From NCBI RefSeq assembly GCF_052857255.1, contig NC_135507.1:78164850-78228849 (forward strand): DNA of 64,000 bases. The letters run 5' to 3'. This document shows, piece by piece, positions 22,661-34,339 of this stretch. Source of the DNA: Amblyomma americanum. Taxonomy: Eukaryota; Arthropoda; Arachnida; Ixodida; Ixodidae. The notes under the pieces are model-generated. The model searched no databases and had not been told where the DNA came from. It saw nothing but the letters and a program-made list of their open reading frames with translations. The translations under genes and the position numbers were made by a program. The first letter of the stretch is position 1, and the number at the start of each line of letters is the position of its first letter.

Positions 22661-24538
22661 AGAAAATTGAAAGTTGGATTTTGAGGAAAGGCGCAGCGGA
22701 ACACCTGTGGATCGGTGCTACTAGTGGCGCATGCGCAGTAGTGAGTAGGGAGCGAGGGAAAGAGAAATATTCGCGGCGAGGCGCGCGTTGTGACGTCATG
22801 TGCCTCCTCGGAGTACCGCCACAGCGAAATCCAACTTCGCGGCCCGTAAAGCTTTCGCTTTGAAAGCTACCTCGAGAGGCTAGCAGTTTAACACTTGGGG
22901 AGAAAGGCTGCCTGTCAAGGTTCGGCTTCACGATAAGAAGGTATTTGTGCCATGTATGGTGAATTTCCGCCTGCGCATTGGGCGTCGCCCATAGTGACAA
23001 CGCCAGCGACTCGATTTTAAAGCGGAGCTTGCCAGATTTAAGCGTCGGAGTGAAAGCGACATAGCAAGAAGGAAGCACCGAAGGTTAACGAATAAGGCTC
23101 AATGTGGCAAATCTCCTTGCAAAGAGAGGTTAAGGGGTCATCAAAACGACCAAGAGGATTAAAGTGAAGAGCGCTACGCAGAGAAGCGAACTTAATTCTA
23201 AAAAAGGTTTCGTGCCGACAGCGCAAAATTTAACTTGTGGGTGGGTCGTCATACTGAAGAGGGCGCGATGGACGGGAGACGAGGAGCAGGCACCGCATGC
23301 TCGGTCTATCAAGAAGAGCTGTCTTCGAAATGCGCTTGAGGTGCCTGCCCCTTGAGTTCCGTCCTGTGCGGTTCTGTATATCTTATCTTTCTGTCTTCCG
23401 CTTTTAACACGGGACCATCATGCATGTATTACCCCCATGTCGTCGGCGACCGTTTGACCCTTCGCTACCGCGGAGTAGCCGGCAGGTACAGCGTTCAGGG
23501 TGGTGTCGTACGCGCGTGCGTGTGTGGGCGGTGTGCGTGGATGGCAGTAGCACCCAGAGGAAGTAATGCTTTCGCATTACTACACGTAAGCAGTGTTAAG
23601 TTTATGTGCCGAATGTTTTTGTCTCTGGTTTCTTAAAGTTTAATACACATCAACTAGGCCATATGGCTACTCTGTGGGCGTCCAAATTAATTAGTAACAT
23701 CGCCAAAGCTTCTATTAAGCGTAAGCAAAAGAAAGAATTGTGGTGGACTACGATGCTGCTAATTGTAATAATAAAGCCTTACACTGAAATGAAAGAAGCC
23801 ATAACGATGATAAAGGTAATCGGTCAAAAAAGCGGGATATTGCAATACACGGCTGTAATTGTATTTGTCTTGCCACAATGGAGTGAAAATTTTGTCCCCT
23901 GCCTGAGATCATCTTCTGCAGATAAAGGGTTACAGAAAAATTCATGGCAGCATTAGAAGGGCAAGGAAAGACTGAAGTTTGCCTGTCTCAATACGTTACC
24001 GTGTCAACGGTGTTACTTCCGACGAAAAGGGAGGTTAGATAAGCATTAGAAAACGCCAGAAAACAACCCACAGGGGCCGTATTCTGTAAAGACCCATTAT
24101 ACATATCGAATCTATTTCGTCCTTACGCGACAGTCACTGCTGTTCTGTGATGTTGCCGCGTCTTTCAAGCGTCCCTCGGAGTCGACGTCACCATTGGCTC
24201 ATAAGGGACCGGATCTCACCGCAGAGCATTACTCAAGAACAGCGACCTATACGCGAGAGGTCTAAGCGGATTCGAAATCTGCACTTGATAATGCAGCATA
24301 ATAAAATACGGCCACAGGGCCCAAATCTACTAAACGTTTGCGTTTGGTACCGGCTGTCTTTGACGTCTCGTCATTTCGACGTAAGTGTGGGCAAGTGAAC
24401 ATTGTGACAGGGCGAGGGGCAGACAACAGCCAGTCAGCGATTGCACCTGCTGCTTCGCATTCGCTAGAGGGCGCCACTCATGTTCACCTTGCGCGAGAAT
24501 CCTATGCCACAGCACTACCTTTTTTAATTCTTAATTTT

Positions 24539-24845
24539 TTAATTGGCTTTGGGGGAAAGGAAATGGCGCAGTATCTGTCTCATATATCGTTTCACACCTG
24601 AACCGCGCCTTAAGGTAAGGGATCAAGAAGGGAGTGAAAGAATAAAGGAAGAATGAGGTGCCGTAGTGGAGGGCTCCGGAATAATTTCGACCACCTGGGG
24701 ATCTTTAACGTGCACTGACATTGCACAGCACACGGCCGCCTTAGCGTTTTTCCTCCATAAAAACGCAGCCGCCGCGGTGGGGTTCGAACCCTGGAACTCC
24801 GGATCAGTAGTCGAGCGCCCTAACCACTGAGCCACCACGGCGGGT
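24539..24845 (-). repeat. Ruka-like tRNA-derived SINE, full length
   Basis: A box TGGCTCAGTGG and B box GGGTTCGAACCC lie near the 24845 end, with the full body down to GGCTTTGGGGGAAAGG at 24544. The insertion is inside the left arm and absent from the matching right-arm position (about 51480), so it is left-specific and postdates the duplication. Confidence 0.85.
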
Positions 24846-25297
24846 GCACTACCTTCGTTACTTTCGTTTTTATAAGATTCTGTGTGTCTGCCCGCTTCGC
24901 TGCACCTGAGTGGCCAGAAAAAATGGCTAGGGTTCAGCGTGGATTGAACCTTGTTATCCGAGCGAAAGCTCTGTTATATATGGTCTCCACTGTCTTAAAC
25001 GAAAGGTCAAGGAGGGGTACCTAGTAATCATACGATCTCCTTGTCATACTACCAGAGGTTGGGACATACCACAGCGCAGTTTGTATGTGACCTTGTGAGT
25101 ATGGAGTGAGAATGCGTGTATGTAGGTACCTTATGAGGCATTGAAGGTCATTGCCTCATCGACATCGAAACCAGAAATTTTACCCCGAGGAGTAGAGCTC
25201 TCGGTCTAAAAGCCACAAAAGCAATCTTTATGACCTCAGTGTCCAATTAAGAAAATTTCATCAAATAGAGAAAACGCAGAGTGATATAGGAACTCAC

Positions 25298-25405
25298 ATA
25301 TTGCCCATCCATCTCCGATTTAAGATGACTCTTGGAGACAATTTTGCCTGCGTACACCACGTTCACTTATTTGTCCACGAACTGGTAGCACTGCGCACAT
25401 CCGCC
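25298..25405 (-). pseudogene. Left PLK exon B (glycine loop and ATP Lys), nonsense
   Basis: A 108-base exon (36 codons) with GGCAQCYQFVDK, then TAA, then VNVVYAGKIVSKSHLKSEM; acceptor TTTTTCAG, donor GTGAGT. YAGK contains the ATP-binding Lys. The TAA ends any product in the N-lobe. Confidence 0.8.
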
Positions 25406-26117
25406 CTGAAAAAGAAATGCCAGCCTTGTTGCAAGGACATCCAAATGGCGGTTGAATGCTTTCGCACTGTGTTTCTGAAACACTCAAGCAGTGGATTCCT
25501 TCACTCGAATGCGAAATCGGCTTGATGCCTAAGGGCTAAAAATAGACCACAGCATGAAATTCAAGACAGCTGGGACTAATACAAGCTGAACGCAGCTAAG
25601 TTTCAAAGGTATAATTCAGTTCGCAAAGCATAGTAGGCAGCAATATGGAGGCAGTTCTTAAAATTCACAGGAAAAGTGCGAAAACATAGTGTTTCAGCGG
25701 AAATCTCCAGTAGTTGTTCTCAAAAGGCTTTTTGAGGCATTAAGATGCCTTTTGTTAGCTTGGCACGTAATGCCTGTAGAGTAGAGCACGACATAAGACA
25801 GGAGTTCTGCGTAAACCAATAACCTAAGTAACATGTCTGCCAACTGACAACTTCTTACAAAATCACCACATCTGTAACCGAGTTCCACCGGTTTTGCACA
25901 GTCGCGGTCGTCCGGTGCACATGATGTGCTACCCTCCGTCCGCCTCCCAAACGAGAAACTCGCTGCGACGGCTCAGGTTTAATAGCGCCCTGTTCCTGAG
26001 CCGGGGTAGGCGGGTTCCAATACGGCTGCGGCAGCCGCGCATTGATCGAGGCGAAACGCAAAAGACTCAAGTGTGTTGAGCGATGTCGATGCCTTTTAAA
26101 CGTCCCCACGTGGACGA

Positions 26118-26232
26118 AATAATTATTTAATAATTAATCACTCTTGAATGGCACCTCTTTACCTTCCCCTTCCTTCACTTCTGCCTTCCCTTGAAGCGCG
26201 GTAGAGGTGTCCACCGAGATTTCAGGGCAATC
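26118..26232 (+). repeat. Ruka-like SINE, partial body (left arm)
   Basis: Contains GGCACCTCTTTACC, CTTCCCTTGAAGCGCGG and GGTGTCCACCGAGAT on the plus strand. It matches, inverted, the 3' half of the SINE at 44317-44598 in the right arm. Confidence 0.6.
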
Positions 26233-26986
26233 TTCGTCGTTTGGGATAACCAGTCTTCCCTAACGGGGATGGAGAAGGCCGAGTAGAGAGTACTGGCTCC
26301 TGTGCGCGCACAGAACAGCTCTTAAGAGGCGGCTCTCCACTCTAGGTTTGTGTCGTGTTCCTCTATATGATATATAGAGACACTAAACTCGAGCAAGAAG
26401 CAGCGTATGTTCCTCACAGGAGTCCCTCCAGCGGCGAACACACCGCCACCTCGCTCTCTTTCACGCAACTTATACACCCCAGGCAGGATTATATACAGGT
26501 TGGCCACTTGTGCAGAACGACTTGGGGCAATCTCCTCAAGGAGCTGTTCACACTCTTTGCGGAGAATCCTTAGCCCCCTTGCCTTCAAGAATAGGGAGGC
26601 ACAGAATAAGGCAACCCTATCTCCCTAACCGATACGAGTTCCATGAGGTCGAAATTATTCCGGCGCCCTTTTACACCCTCTCTCTCCCGGCGCTGTTGAG
26701 GTTAGCCGGTCTCGTAGTACAAAACGCTCCTGTGCATAAAGATGCTCTGTCGAACTATTTTATGATCGTTTGATTTAAGAGTGCAAAAAACGAATTTCGT
26801 TGATATTAGTCATCCGTAGTCAGGACTACTAAAGGAAAACCAACCGCATTCTGACCACTACAAGAGCAGTCTTTCCCATAACTTATCAAAGAATAGGATT
26901 TGATTCTCAGCTGTAGAGTGGAGACATTACTGTACCACTAAAGTCTTCAAAGTCTCGAAAGGTCAGTCTGAGGTGACACGCCCAGG

Positions 26987-27655
26987 GTGTTCGACCTCAG
27001 AATTTACACAATTTATAAAAATATGCTTTTCGAGTTGGAAGGCCGCCTTTATAGGCATAACACTGTAAGCGGTATACTGCGCCCGAATACAGCAAAGAAG
27101 TGCTAAAGTGCTAACTAGCTGTCTGGGTAACTAATACTGAATGGTTAACTTTTTATCTATTATTGTAGAGCTCTTTAGTTATTGAGAGGAGTGAAGACCT
27201 CCATAGCTAATATCCGTACCAGTTCTTAGAATTTCGAAAATGCCGTTACCGTCGGCTCTGTGGCTCAACAAATTTAGGCTATTTCGATGAGTTACGTGCA
27301 GTGGAGAGGTTGCTTTGCCTGCTAGCTTCTCGAAAACGTCTGTAGTTTGGCGTGATGTATACTTATGTTTTTTTTCGGCCGGAACACAGAAAGTTACACC
27401 GTTTCCGAAATTCTAAAAACTGATAAAATAATGGCAACGGTGGGCTACACACCTCTCAATATCTATAGAAGCTAACAGCAAAAGTTGAAAAGTAAACTAT
27501 TCAGTATTCGTTAACCAGCCTTCTAGATCGCACATCTTGGCTGTATATTGGCGTACTACAAAGCTCACAATGCTATGCCGAAAAAAGCGCCCTTCTAACT
27601 CAAAAGGCCTATATTTAAAAGTTGTGTGAAGCCTTAGGTGAAACACCCTGTATAT
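26987..27655. repeat. Long foldback (inverted-repeat) element, left arm
   Basis: The segment is nearly its own reverse complement. It begins CAGGGTGTTCGACCTCAG and ends ...CTTAGGTGAAACACCCTGTA, with arms of roughly 300 bp that share strings such as TTAGAATTTCGAAAATGCC and GAGAGG. No transposase frame is visible. It occupies the position inverted-equivalent to 41637-42297. It could be a foldback or MITE-like element. Confidence 0.75.
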
Positions 27656-27799
27656 AGAGCATATGGTGCGCCATTCTTGCTGCGCTACACTGCTAACTTC
27701 CTTGGCATGGTTACGTTTGCCAAAAGCTGTACATTAAGCGGGCCCACCAGCTGCGAGGAAACTCATATTTGAACTTTTTCTGTCGATAGATGGCACCAC

Positions 27800-29980
27800 T
27801 GAATTACCACAAAAAAAAAGAAACTTCTATTTTCCCTCCCGGTGTGTAAATTCTACAGCGACACATCCTTGACCGCGACACGAAACTGTTAGTTCTTTCG
27901 CGAACAAAAAGTAGGGCCGGGAACTTTCTGAATAACCCCTATCAGGGGGTGGTGGTAAGAGAATGCACCTTTTGGCAGTAAACCACCACTAAGTTGCCAC
28001 AAGGAAAAGTACGTTTTTTGGGTTTGGTGTAGCGCTATGCGAAAAGGGGGGGAGGGGTGAGGGACAGCGTCGTGTCCGCTATCTCCTCTGTCTCGCTTAA
28101 GCTCTGTTTTCAGCCGCATGATCACGCACCAGCCAGGCCGACTTCTCCCCTTGTTAAACTAATCGATTTGGTGGGCATTTTTGATTTCTGGAATTATTTT
28201 CTTTCCTAGCCCTGGAGGATTGTTTCATGACGAAAAATTATAAGAAAATATTCAGTACAAATTTATAAAATCCGCTTTTTAGCTGTGTGGTCGTCGAAAA
28301 TTGTGAGGTAACTTCTTTGATTTCAGTGCCGCATTACTTTGACCAAAGGGAAAGCGAAGAGGCCATAAACGAAGGATTAAACTTGAAGGTTCGTTTTCTG
28401 ACCTCGCACATTTTTTTGCGACTGGCATCACTCACACCTTCGTAATTCCGTAACGCATGAAAATAAAATGATTCTTTTGTGCCAAACTATTCCTCAGACG
28501 TTGAGGAGCGTAATAGATATCTCGATTTTTCCCTATACGTGCAGGATTTTTGTAAGAAACGTTTTCATGTAACTATGCACGCATAAGTACTGATCATGTA
28601 AAAAGAACTAATCGCGTCATCATACAGAACAGGGCTTTGTGTACATGCTGGCATAAAATTATTTGCGCGCCTTCTACTCAACTATTTATGACCTTGGGGT
28701 GACTTGACGAGGTTATTAATTATAATTACCCAGAACTGCACCAGGTGTGGCTAAAAATAAAAGGCATCACTTAAACTAGCGTAGCAATTTCATATTTGCA
28801 CCAAGTTTAGTTACATATCGCATGCATAAATATCGAAAACACTTTTCATTGCCGCGTTCCCTCTCAATCTCACCACGTACGTGTCTGCTAGTAGCACGCC
28901 TGGGGCTGCTTCTTTCCAAACAAGCTTCGCGATCATGTACTGCCTCAAGAAACACGACAGATGCATGATGCAATGAAAAAGCTTGTGACGTTTAGCGCAC
29001 TTAAGGTACGCTATTCTAAGCACGCCAACGACACCGCGCAAGATTGACAAAACTTACGAGACTTCTTTCTACTGGAATCAAATAATTCCGTCGGTCATAT
29101 TAAGAAACAGTTTAAAATAAATATTAAATGCCTTAAAACGCGCCATTAAAGCATGCTGTGCTATTAACAAAAGAACGAATTCCATAGGGGCGCGTGAACC
29201 TGCCGGCGCCCTGTGCCGACCGGCTCAAGGTGATAAATACGTGTGCAGCTACATGTCTGCGCTTTTTCCTTGTGGAATTATCAGTCTACTGCCGTGATTT
29301 TAAGGTGATTGAACGCAGTAACTTGCATGCTGTTAAGTGCACTCAGTGGCAGTGCCAGTCGACTAACAGACTTCGCGCTTTACTACCGTTTCCCATCGCC
29401 TCTTAGCTAGTTTCCTTATGCGGTATTTATGTGCGAGAAGCCTATCGAGGATAATTTAAATTTCCTTTTATGCTACTACGCGGATCCAACAGTGACGCAG
29501 CTGGTCAATACATGCTGCTTCTGCTGTGCACAGGCATGATGCAGCCGCCGATAGCTGCCACAGCTGCGGTAGGCACTGGTAGGCGCAACCTGTTTTGCCT
29601 GCCATGCGAAAGTCGCTGCTGACATCAGCGCCACCGCGTCTTCGTTACGTTGCGGGGTGAAGGAGGTCTATATCCTGCCAAAGCTGGGGGACAGAAGAAC
29701 GAAAGAATACTCCCTCTCAAGGAGTGGCGGTCAGAGAAAAGACCTTTTTCCAGGAATCCACTACCCAGCTGCCACATGGAAACGTACCCTTTCCGTTTTG
29801 GGTCCCCCTAATCTCCCTCGCATTTTTTCTGCAATAATTCGTTTACAATGGTAGTGTGGGGTATACAGCCTGTAGTTAGAAGCCGTGTTGGTTTCACTTA
29901 GCCAAAACAGACAAGTGTGAGTCATCTTTTCACACACCCTGGGAACGCCTTCCCTTCCGCACTTCGGCCGGCTATTCCGC
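27800..29980. other. Left-arm-specific sequence without recognisable gene
   Basis: No counterpart is seen in the right arm, where exon A sits. Small open frames (27889-28125 minus, 29194-29406 plus) show no domain. The stretch is AT-rich with scattered homopolymer runs. Confidence 0.4.
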
Positions 29981-29984
29981 GTAT

Positions 29985-30080
29985 GACTCCGTCGCCACAC
30001 GCAATACAAGTCTGGTGACCGTGTACGAGTGTGGACGCCGAATCGACGACGCGGCCTCAGTAAAAATCTTCTTGAGCCAT
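29985..30080 (+). mobile_element. Gypsy integrase C-terminal scrap
   Basis: The plus strand reads YKSGDRVRVWTPNRRRGLSK, the C-terminal module found at the end of tick Ty3/gypsy integrases (GDRVWVWTP-x-RRRGLSE type). It breaks into unrelated sequence after LLEP. No protease or RT lies nearby, so this is an isolated fragment, probably the 3' end of a polyprotein followed by LTR-like sequence to about 30400. Confidence 0.6.
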
Positions 30081-31100
30081 CATTGTTCGCGCTGTCAGTG
30101 TTTAGTTTGCATTGTCTTTGCTGCTGTGGATCTTTTCGTTTAAACATCCGGCTGATGCTTTTTGAGAGAAGTAATGCCGCGAAAGTGTTCTACTACTTCC
30201 TTGTTCGAGTTCAAAACCGTTGGCGCGCGCGTATACCACTTTGTTACCCGAGATTCGATCAGCGTTATCTGGAAGGATTGCAGACAGGCGCAACTATTTC
30301 GACATTATTCTGGGTTGTGTTAGTTTTTTTTTTAGCGCCTTATATTGAAGGCGCCTCTTCGATGACCACCGAGCACGTTTGTTGCTATCGGCGTCACCGA
30401 ATTCTTTCACTTTATTCATCGGCGGTAGCCACTTCGGTAACTAAATTACTGCTGAAATACTTCGTTTCATGTCTCTTTCACTGACTATAATTTCACAACG
30501 GAACAAATCAGACTTCGGTAAAAGGGTTAAATGTGTGCTTTGTAAAAGCATTGAGATCGTCCTGCTGCTATTCGTGGTGACTTTGAATGAAAATTTCGCC
30601 ATTGCTCAAGCGACTTCCAACTGTTTTGGATAAATTTCCTATTAGTGGTTTATGTTGAAAAATAATGCAAATTGCAATTTAATAGAAGAAGAGATATGCG
30701 CTTACCACGCCGACCGCGTGTGCTCTTTCTGTTCATAAAAACGGCAGTACACCTTAATTGTCATGGCGTCAAGGGTATGAAAGCGAAAATTCCATACCTA
30801 CTATGGTTTCCGGGAAAGTCTCATTATGCGCCCTGCTTTACTGTGTTTTTTATAGGTTTTACGTATTATGTAATTTTATGTATTATATATTTTATATATT
30901 GATTTATATATCGCCCCTTCCGAGCGTTTTGCACTGCTGTCAGCTTAGTGCAGGAGGTGCGACTAGGTGTGGCGCATACCGAGGCGTATCTAATCTGGTG
31001 AATAAAGACGGTCGGGGAACTCTTTACTAAGCGAAACCAGTTCAGAAGCAAGACTGTATTTTGCCAGCCAGGCCATGAACGTTTGACATCACGTTGACAT
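30081..31100. other. No recognisable gene (possible gypsy 3' flank)
   Basis: A plus-strand open frame (30029-30484) starts inside the integrase scrap in another frame. Beyond it I see AT-rich sequence (TATATAT near 30880-30910) and no domain. Confidence 0.35.
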
Positions 31101-31739
31101 CACATCACGTTCCTGAACGGTGCGCGACTGTTTTGAAAACGTAGGTTCATAGCATCATGTGCCCGAAAAGAAGGCACGCTATTGGTTGGCACCATTCGTC
31201 GCGGAGCTGCAGGCAGTGGCCGCACCTAGTCGGGCTTGGCCCTCCTATTGTAGGCGCCCCTCTTCCCTTATCTTGCTTCGGGAGTAAGCCTTCTGAATGC
31301 CTCAGGTCATGCAGGCTGCTGGCTTTCCTGGGAATTGAGCTGTTTTGGGTTATATCATTGCACCTGGACTAAAACGCCTTGCAGCTGCTAAGACTGACTT
31401 GTCTTGGGGTTCGTTGTAACCTAGAAAGGGTACCATGGACAACCTGTACTATCTCCGCCACTGTCAGGCTTCCTCCTAGCTCTTTAATTACGCTTTCCTG
31501 CTGTGTAGTTAAAACAGAAACGTGCATGCTCAAATAATAGTTAATCGTTTTTCAGGCGGGAGTCGGCGTTTGGGCATGAAAAAATATATCTGTTATTAAT
31601 TTCATTTGGGCAAGTTTGTTCATAGTTTGAAAACTACATTCTTGCGCCGTATGTGCTTCGTCCTTTGGCTTATTGCGCAAGACCGAACTTTCCAAAGTTT
31701 ATGTGACCACGTGCTTTCACGCGGTGTCTGAGCCTGTAC

Positions 31740-32640
31740 ATATTTTAATGATTTTTCTGGTAGCAATCATTACGTGGTGCTAAACTGTGAAGTATTTGTG
31801 TGCTCACTTTATGAGGGCACACAGTGGAAACCACACACAAGCCTCGTACATGGATGCCCTGGAAAGGTAGCTGGAATGGAGAGACAGGGGAAAAGCAAAT
31901 AATAAGGGAAATGTGGCCAGAAATGGAGGAATGCGTGGCCACTACAGACATAGTAAATCAACATGATGTACATGACAGTGCAGAACATAAACACGGAGTG
32001 GTCAATTGGTTTGGTAGCTTGGACAACTTAGAGACAATAGGTCAGGAAGTATGAATCAAGAGCAGCTCTGAAAAAGTGACTCATAGGGAAGGGAGTGATA
32101 CCTAGGAAATTAACGATGAAAAGCCGAGAGGTGAGGCCAGAGCCAAGAGTCTGGGAAGGGACAAAGCCATAATGGCGGTAATTACTGCTAGAGGATAGAC
32201 GAAAGTCGGAGAGAGGGAGAGAGTACACACATGCTTATCGCCGGTGACTCAAACCAGAGACACAGCGGCCCAACTAAACTGAAGGGGTTAAGGGAGATAG
32301 GTGAGTGGCAGCCGGGGTTTTCCCCGAGCGGACAATGAAGGCGGTGATACCAGAGACGAAAATTTCCTCTTTTCCCAAGATGACGTGCGCTTGGAGGAAT
32401 GAGGGAAGGCTCTTCTGCTGCCTAGAAAACTCGTTCAAAGCAAACGCATGTGGGTGACGTAGGCGATACCCGGTTCCACGAGATCCGTACTCTGCCTTCG
32501 AAGTGCTGCGTGCCTGCTTGACAGCTGTTGTCATCTGTCGTTTGCGAATGCGGTGAAGAAGGTGATGGTTTTATTTCAACCAGTGGAGAGGCGAGCATGA
32601 GCTGACCGGCCGAGTGAAAGATAATGTTATAAGGCGTCAG
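31740..32640 (+). mobile_element. SGNH-type LINE ORF1 5' part, degenerate
   Basis: On the plus strand MLIAGDSNQRHSGPTKLKG (about 32230-32290) carries the SGNH-hydrolase block I motif GDSN with its Ser. VAAGVFPERTMKAVI follows soon after, in another frame, matching the usual next strand. SGNH/esterase domains are known in ORF1 of some LINEs. The segment is absent from the right arm, where homology is continuous across the equivalent point, so it is an insertion. Confidence 0.55.
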
Positions 32641-33499
32641 GTGGTATAACGGGCGATTCAGACGAAGGACGGTTGGTCGGCGGCCCGCGCATCACGTGTT
32701 CACACGTCTCTACAAACTGATCTGCACTCCGATGCTGGCAAGCGGAGCAGAAAAACACACAACGCAGTGATCAACGAAAGTTTCTTCAACGCTAGGAAGC
32801 AGGAAAGTTAAGAAGACGAGCTTTTGCCCCCACCCTACCAACCCCATCTCTCGGATATCTCCCCTCCACATCTCTGCATGTCAGTCCTGAACAATGAACT
32901 AACTACAGTCGAGTACAACACAAGAATCAATCAGCAAACACCACCTCAAATGAGGCCCTCCAGCGGATGGCGTCTACTGATTCTCTTCTTTGACCGATTC
33001 TCTCCCTCTCCCCCTGATCGGTCACCTCTGGCTGGCTATCGTGAAATCGCAGGGGCAGCAGTAGAATAGGGAATAACTAAGATTTAATCGGATTAACCGG
33101 TGCTTCATGGAAATCGGTCAAAATGAAAGAGACAATAAAAGCACAGCCACCCTTTCTAAACATTGGGAAGAGAAACATTGGCTTGACCTGCACTACACAA
33201 CCATAGTGTGATCTAGTGCTCCAAATACTTCATGCTTACATCTAATCTCAGTTAAGAAAGAGTCCAATAAAGAGGACAAGTTTTTTCTCAAGTGGGCGCC
33301 TGAAGAATTCATTGTTCGGGTAAAATTTTGCTTGGGTACTTCTTCTCAAAGTGGGCGCTTCCTCAGGGGCTTTTTTTCGGGGGTCGTACTTTTTGGGGAC
33401 AATTTATCCGGGCACATTTTTTTCTACACCATGTTGCCAGACCCAGTGCGCACAGCTTCTCGGCCCGCCGCTGGTTTCCGCTGGGGAAAACCCCCTTGA

Positions 33500-34330
33500 C
33501 AGGAGAGTGCACGGAGTAGGCTTTTTCCGGGGATTTGAACAAGATGACACCCATTTTAGTGGAGGTGGGGGCGCAGTGATTGACAGGGGCCAGGTAGGCC
33601 ATGCAGTAGCTTTATTTCTGGGGTCGACGGGAACTCCGGGCTTAAGAATACGTATCAGCGAAGAAGGAAATGTAATAATGGAGGCCGGGGCCAACAAAAT
33701 GGCCACTAGGAACACCAGGAAGGAGATACGTAAAACAAATTTAGCACCTGATCAGTCGCGCAAACATGTGGAAGGGCAGAGAAAGAGCGAAACGGTCAGA
33801 CATAGATCAGCATTTAAAGGAATGTGAGATAGGTGCATAAGCTCTATTTGAAATTCAGGGATGTAGACTACCCCGTCTTTATCGATGGCTATGCAATTTA
33901 TAGGAGTGCAGAAGGTAAACATCGGAGTGAAGGGGTGAGGCACTGGTAAGTTGGTACGTCTAAAAAGAAAAAGTCAAGGTATAAAATAAAATTGCAAGGA
34001 ACGTGTCTGGGTAACGGGAGCGAACCACGGGAAAAAGGCATGGCTATCGGTAGCTTATTTATGGACGGTGGACTATTGCAAGCAAGAAAACGATCTCATA
34101 AAATGCCTTGATTAAGGCACAGAAAAGGTGAGAGACGATGTCGAGAAGATTCTGTCCGGGAAGAATGAATGGGATCATCAAGTATATCGACGGTTGCACA
34201 AATACTAACCGGACCTTAATGTTTATAACACTGTTAGGCGGTTACTGTAATCGAGGACCTCAATGTGGCGGAAAAATCGCATGGGATTTTGGAACGCAGT
34301 CCACCACTGACTGCGAATTTTGCAGGAAGT
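33500..34330 (+). mobile_element. LINE ORF1 SGNH end and ORF2 endonuclease start, degenerate
   Basis: FEQDDTHFSGGG (about 33533-33568) fits the SGNH block V motif (Asp-x-x-His). After about 200 bases comes the start of an APE endonuclease: WSDIDQHLKECEIG, then in the next frame FRDVDYPVFIDGYAIYR (about 33855-33905). Further frames give WTVDYCKQEN and then NGIIKYIDGCTNTNRTL and GGKIAWDFGTQSTTDCEF (34150-34320). These match the LINE EN order LRD...YLWTG...GDxN...NR...CxGKxTWE...QSTIDY. The GDxN catalytic motif reads GRMN, and at least three frameshifts occur. The matching C-terminal piece lies at 38430-39060. Confidence 0.65.
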
Positions 34331-34339
34331 CTGTAGCAA

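Larger units (their letters stand above)
21010..23685. other. Left-arm-specific replacement segment (includes GAAT/GAAC microsatellite and SINE piece)
   Basis: This stretch has no counterpart in the right arm and replaces the part that holds exon C there (about 52010-53240). It contains a tetranucleotide run (GAAT then GAAC units, 21494-21545) that follows AATTAATAAAGG, as at a LINE-type 3' end. A SINE body piece lies at 22545-22660. The remainder, including open frames at 21851-22261 and 22524-23078 on the minus strand, has no recognisable domain. Confidence 0.55.
16797..25405 (-). pseudogene. PLK-like kinase pseudogene, left copy (exons B, D, E, F)
   Basis: Four exons on the minus strand with consensus GT-AG borders match the polo-like kinase catalytic domain. 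B is 25298-25405 (glycine loop and ATP-binding Lys, YAGKIV). D is 20506-20822 (VIHRDLKLGN, DFG, MAPEML, WSIGCIM). E is 19526-19724 (C-lobe end, ASALIRWIL). F is 16797-16910 (post-kinase linker, LLPLHLPSSRL). Exon C, present in the right copy, is missing: arm homology breaks near 23685 and resumes near 21010. Exon A was not found. Lesions are an in-frame TAA in exon B, two compensating frameshifts in the activation loop of exon D, and a one-base loss at the start of exon E. No polo-box domain is seen downstream. PLKs drive mitotic entry; this copy cannot encode one. Confidence 0.85.
15900..33200 (-). repeat. Left arm of large inverted duplication
   Basis: Blocks of this arm match the reverse complement of 39870-59110 in inverted order. 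Examples are 16320-16620 with 58000-58290, 16740-16940 with 57670-57910, 19526-19724 with 55002-55201, 20506-20822 with 53435-53748, and 24250-24500 with 51490-51750. Others are 25298-25620 with 50830-51130, 25690-25860 with 44730-44870, 26350-26580 with 43960-44200, 26740-26975 with 43570-43780, 27655-27760 with 41540-41640, 31100-31720 with 40540-41110, 32660-32830 with 40230-40420 and 33050-33180 with 39880-40010. Substitutions and indels are frequent, so the duplication is not recent. Confidence 0.8.

Noticed and set aside
33351..33827. 158-codon open frame beginning MGASSGAF
   Set aside because: Only the part from FEQDDTH onwards resembles anything (LINE SGNH end). The first third is G-rich flank, so it is a chance fusion and not a gene.
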